Assembly: GCA_049289035.1 (NCBI GenBank)
Contig: JBAQIV010000022.1
Span: 1-64,000, forward strand
DNA: 64,000 bases
Direction of reading: 5' to 3'
Source: JAPUDQ01 sp049289035
Lineage (GTDB): Bacteria; Patescibacteriota; Saccharimonadia; Saccharimonadales; Saccharimonadaceae
Shown piece after piece: positions 63,498 through 64,000 of the stretch. The position numbers and the translations under genes were made by a program. The notes under the pieces are model-generated. The model was not told the DNA's origin, ran no database searches, and was given only the letters and a program-made list of their open reading frames with translations. Each line of letters opens with the position of its first letter. Positions within the stretch are counted from its first letter, which is position 1.

Positions 63498-64000
63498 TTG
63501 TGATGAAAAAATGGCTGTTGGCAAGCGGAGTAATGGCAGTATGCTTACTCGGAGTCTTTGTAGCACATGCAAGTGCAATGGGGCTGTATGTTGCCAGTGA
63601 AAACGGCGATGCAGTGATAGAAGCCAGTAAAACGGTCGATAGCTCGGCCTACTTGGCTGGCAACAATGTCATCATCGATGGAACTGTCAATGGTGACGTT
63701 TATTGCGCGGGTCGTGACGTGAAAGTATCGGGCACAGTCAATGGCGATGTTATCTGTGCTGGTCAAAACGTGACCGTCACAGGCACGGTCAATGGCGATG
63801 TGCGGCTTGCGGGCGCCACTGTGACGCTGTCGGGCAAAGTATCTGGACGTGCCGCGATTGCTGGATCAAGTGTTACAAGCCTAGCGGACTTTAGTGTAGG
63901 CAGTGACATGACGGCTATGGGTGCGACGGTATCGTTGTCGGGTACCTACGGTCGTGATGTTACCGCTGGTGGTGACAGCGTAACGGTTGCTGGGAAGATT
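63494..64000 (+). CDS. Exported polymer-forming (bactofilin-like) protein, incomplete at window end
   Basis: At least 169 codons. The signal peptide is about MIVMKKWLLASGVMAVCLLGVFVAHASA. The mature part repeats GTVNGDVYCAGRDVKVSG, GTVNGDVICAGQNVTVTG and GTVNGDVRLAGATVTLSG, a right-handed beta-solenoid typical of bactofilins and polymer-forming cytoskeletal proteins, but exported. It is open to the last base of the window, so its C-terminus and any membrane anchor are unseen. It is coupled to the preceding small gene by ATGA. Confidence 0.88.
   Translation, partial: MIVMKKWLLASGVMAVCLLGVFVAHASAMGLYVASENGDAVIEASKTVDSSAYLAGNNVIIDGTVNGDVYCAGRDVKVSGTVNGDVICAGQNVTVTGTVNGDVRLAGATVTLSGKVSGRAAIAGSSVTSLADFSVGSDMTAMGATVSLSGTYGRDVTAGGDSVTVAGKI

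Noticed and set aside
1..64000. tRNA genes, CRISPR arrays and insertion sequences
   Set aside because: I saw no TTCGAxTC-type T-arm with acceptor pairing, no repeat-spacer array and no transposase frame.

Overview
The window looks like a chromosomal segment of a host-associated Candidate Phyla Radiation (Patescibacteria) bacterium, most likely a Candidatus Saccharibacteria (TM7) relative. This is an inference from gene content. The segment has moderate GC, the standard genetic code (TGA, TAG and TAA all act as stops), compact genes with many ATGA overlaps, short versions of EF-Ts and MetK, a B12-dependent ribonucleotide reductase, an IleRS that appears to lack the C-terminal zinc finger of the usual bacterial form, and no biosynthetic operons. 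No rRNA or tRNA gene was recognised.

Layout. 1-4.7 kb: ftsZ, then nrdR and nrdJ behind a promoter with two NrdR boxes. 4.7-8.2 kb: membrane and redox genes (VKOR with a thioredoxin-fold partner, DedA-like, DUF2177, DUF1295). 8.3-12.7 kb: a cluster of exported surface proteins, one split from its signal peptide by an in-frame TAA. 13.3-18.1 kb: an isoleucine-type T-box leader, now followed by a MazF/PemK-like gene, an SGNH-hydrolase remnant and a PH-like membrane protein before ileS and a rhodanese. 18.1-27.2 kb: SAM-I riboswitch and metK, a Rossmann reductase, a GH13 glucan enzyme, an FMN-binding lipoprotein-like protein with ApbE, a YpfJ-type peptidase, a kinase-like protein, and a D-2-hydroxyacid dehydrogenase fused to phosphoglycerate mutase. 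27.3-38.8 kb: zincin, rplU, parAB, lepB, O-antigen ligase, LytR-CpsA-Psr, HtrA, prmC-prfA, rpmE. 38.9-41.3 kb: an unrecognised two-gene unit whose large protein has a caspase/CHAT-like His and Cys pair. 41.5-55.1 kb: the ancient rpsB-tsf-frr-uppS-rseP-proS order, with a class III cyclase-like gene and a 1347-residue beta-helix surface protein in place of pyrH, dxr and cdsA, then greA and lysS. 55.1-59.4 kb: an accessory island (zeta-toxin-like kinase, 59-residue partner, 857-residue adenine methylase with a possible nuclease motif, VapBC-like pair). 59.4-64 kb: surface or membrane proteins, YdjM, PadR plus PspC, and a polymer-forming exported protein running off the end.

How it works together. 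Cell division, deoxynucleotide supply, translation and protein export share the window with an elaborate cell-surface programme, as expected of an epibiont. Control is by RNA (T-box, SAM-I) and by NrdR, and at least ten genes have a -10 element only 6-11 bases before the ATG and no Shine-Dalgarno, which suggests common leaderless transcription.

The most unusual non-coding signal is a family of 120-130-base structured repeats (44.0 kb, 58.6 kb, and a truncated reverse copy at 28.0 kb). Its core sequence is conserved, while the outer stems change sequence but stay paired. I do not recognise this family.
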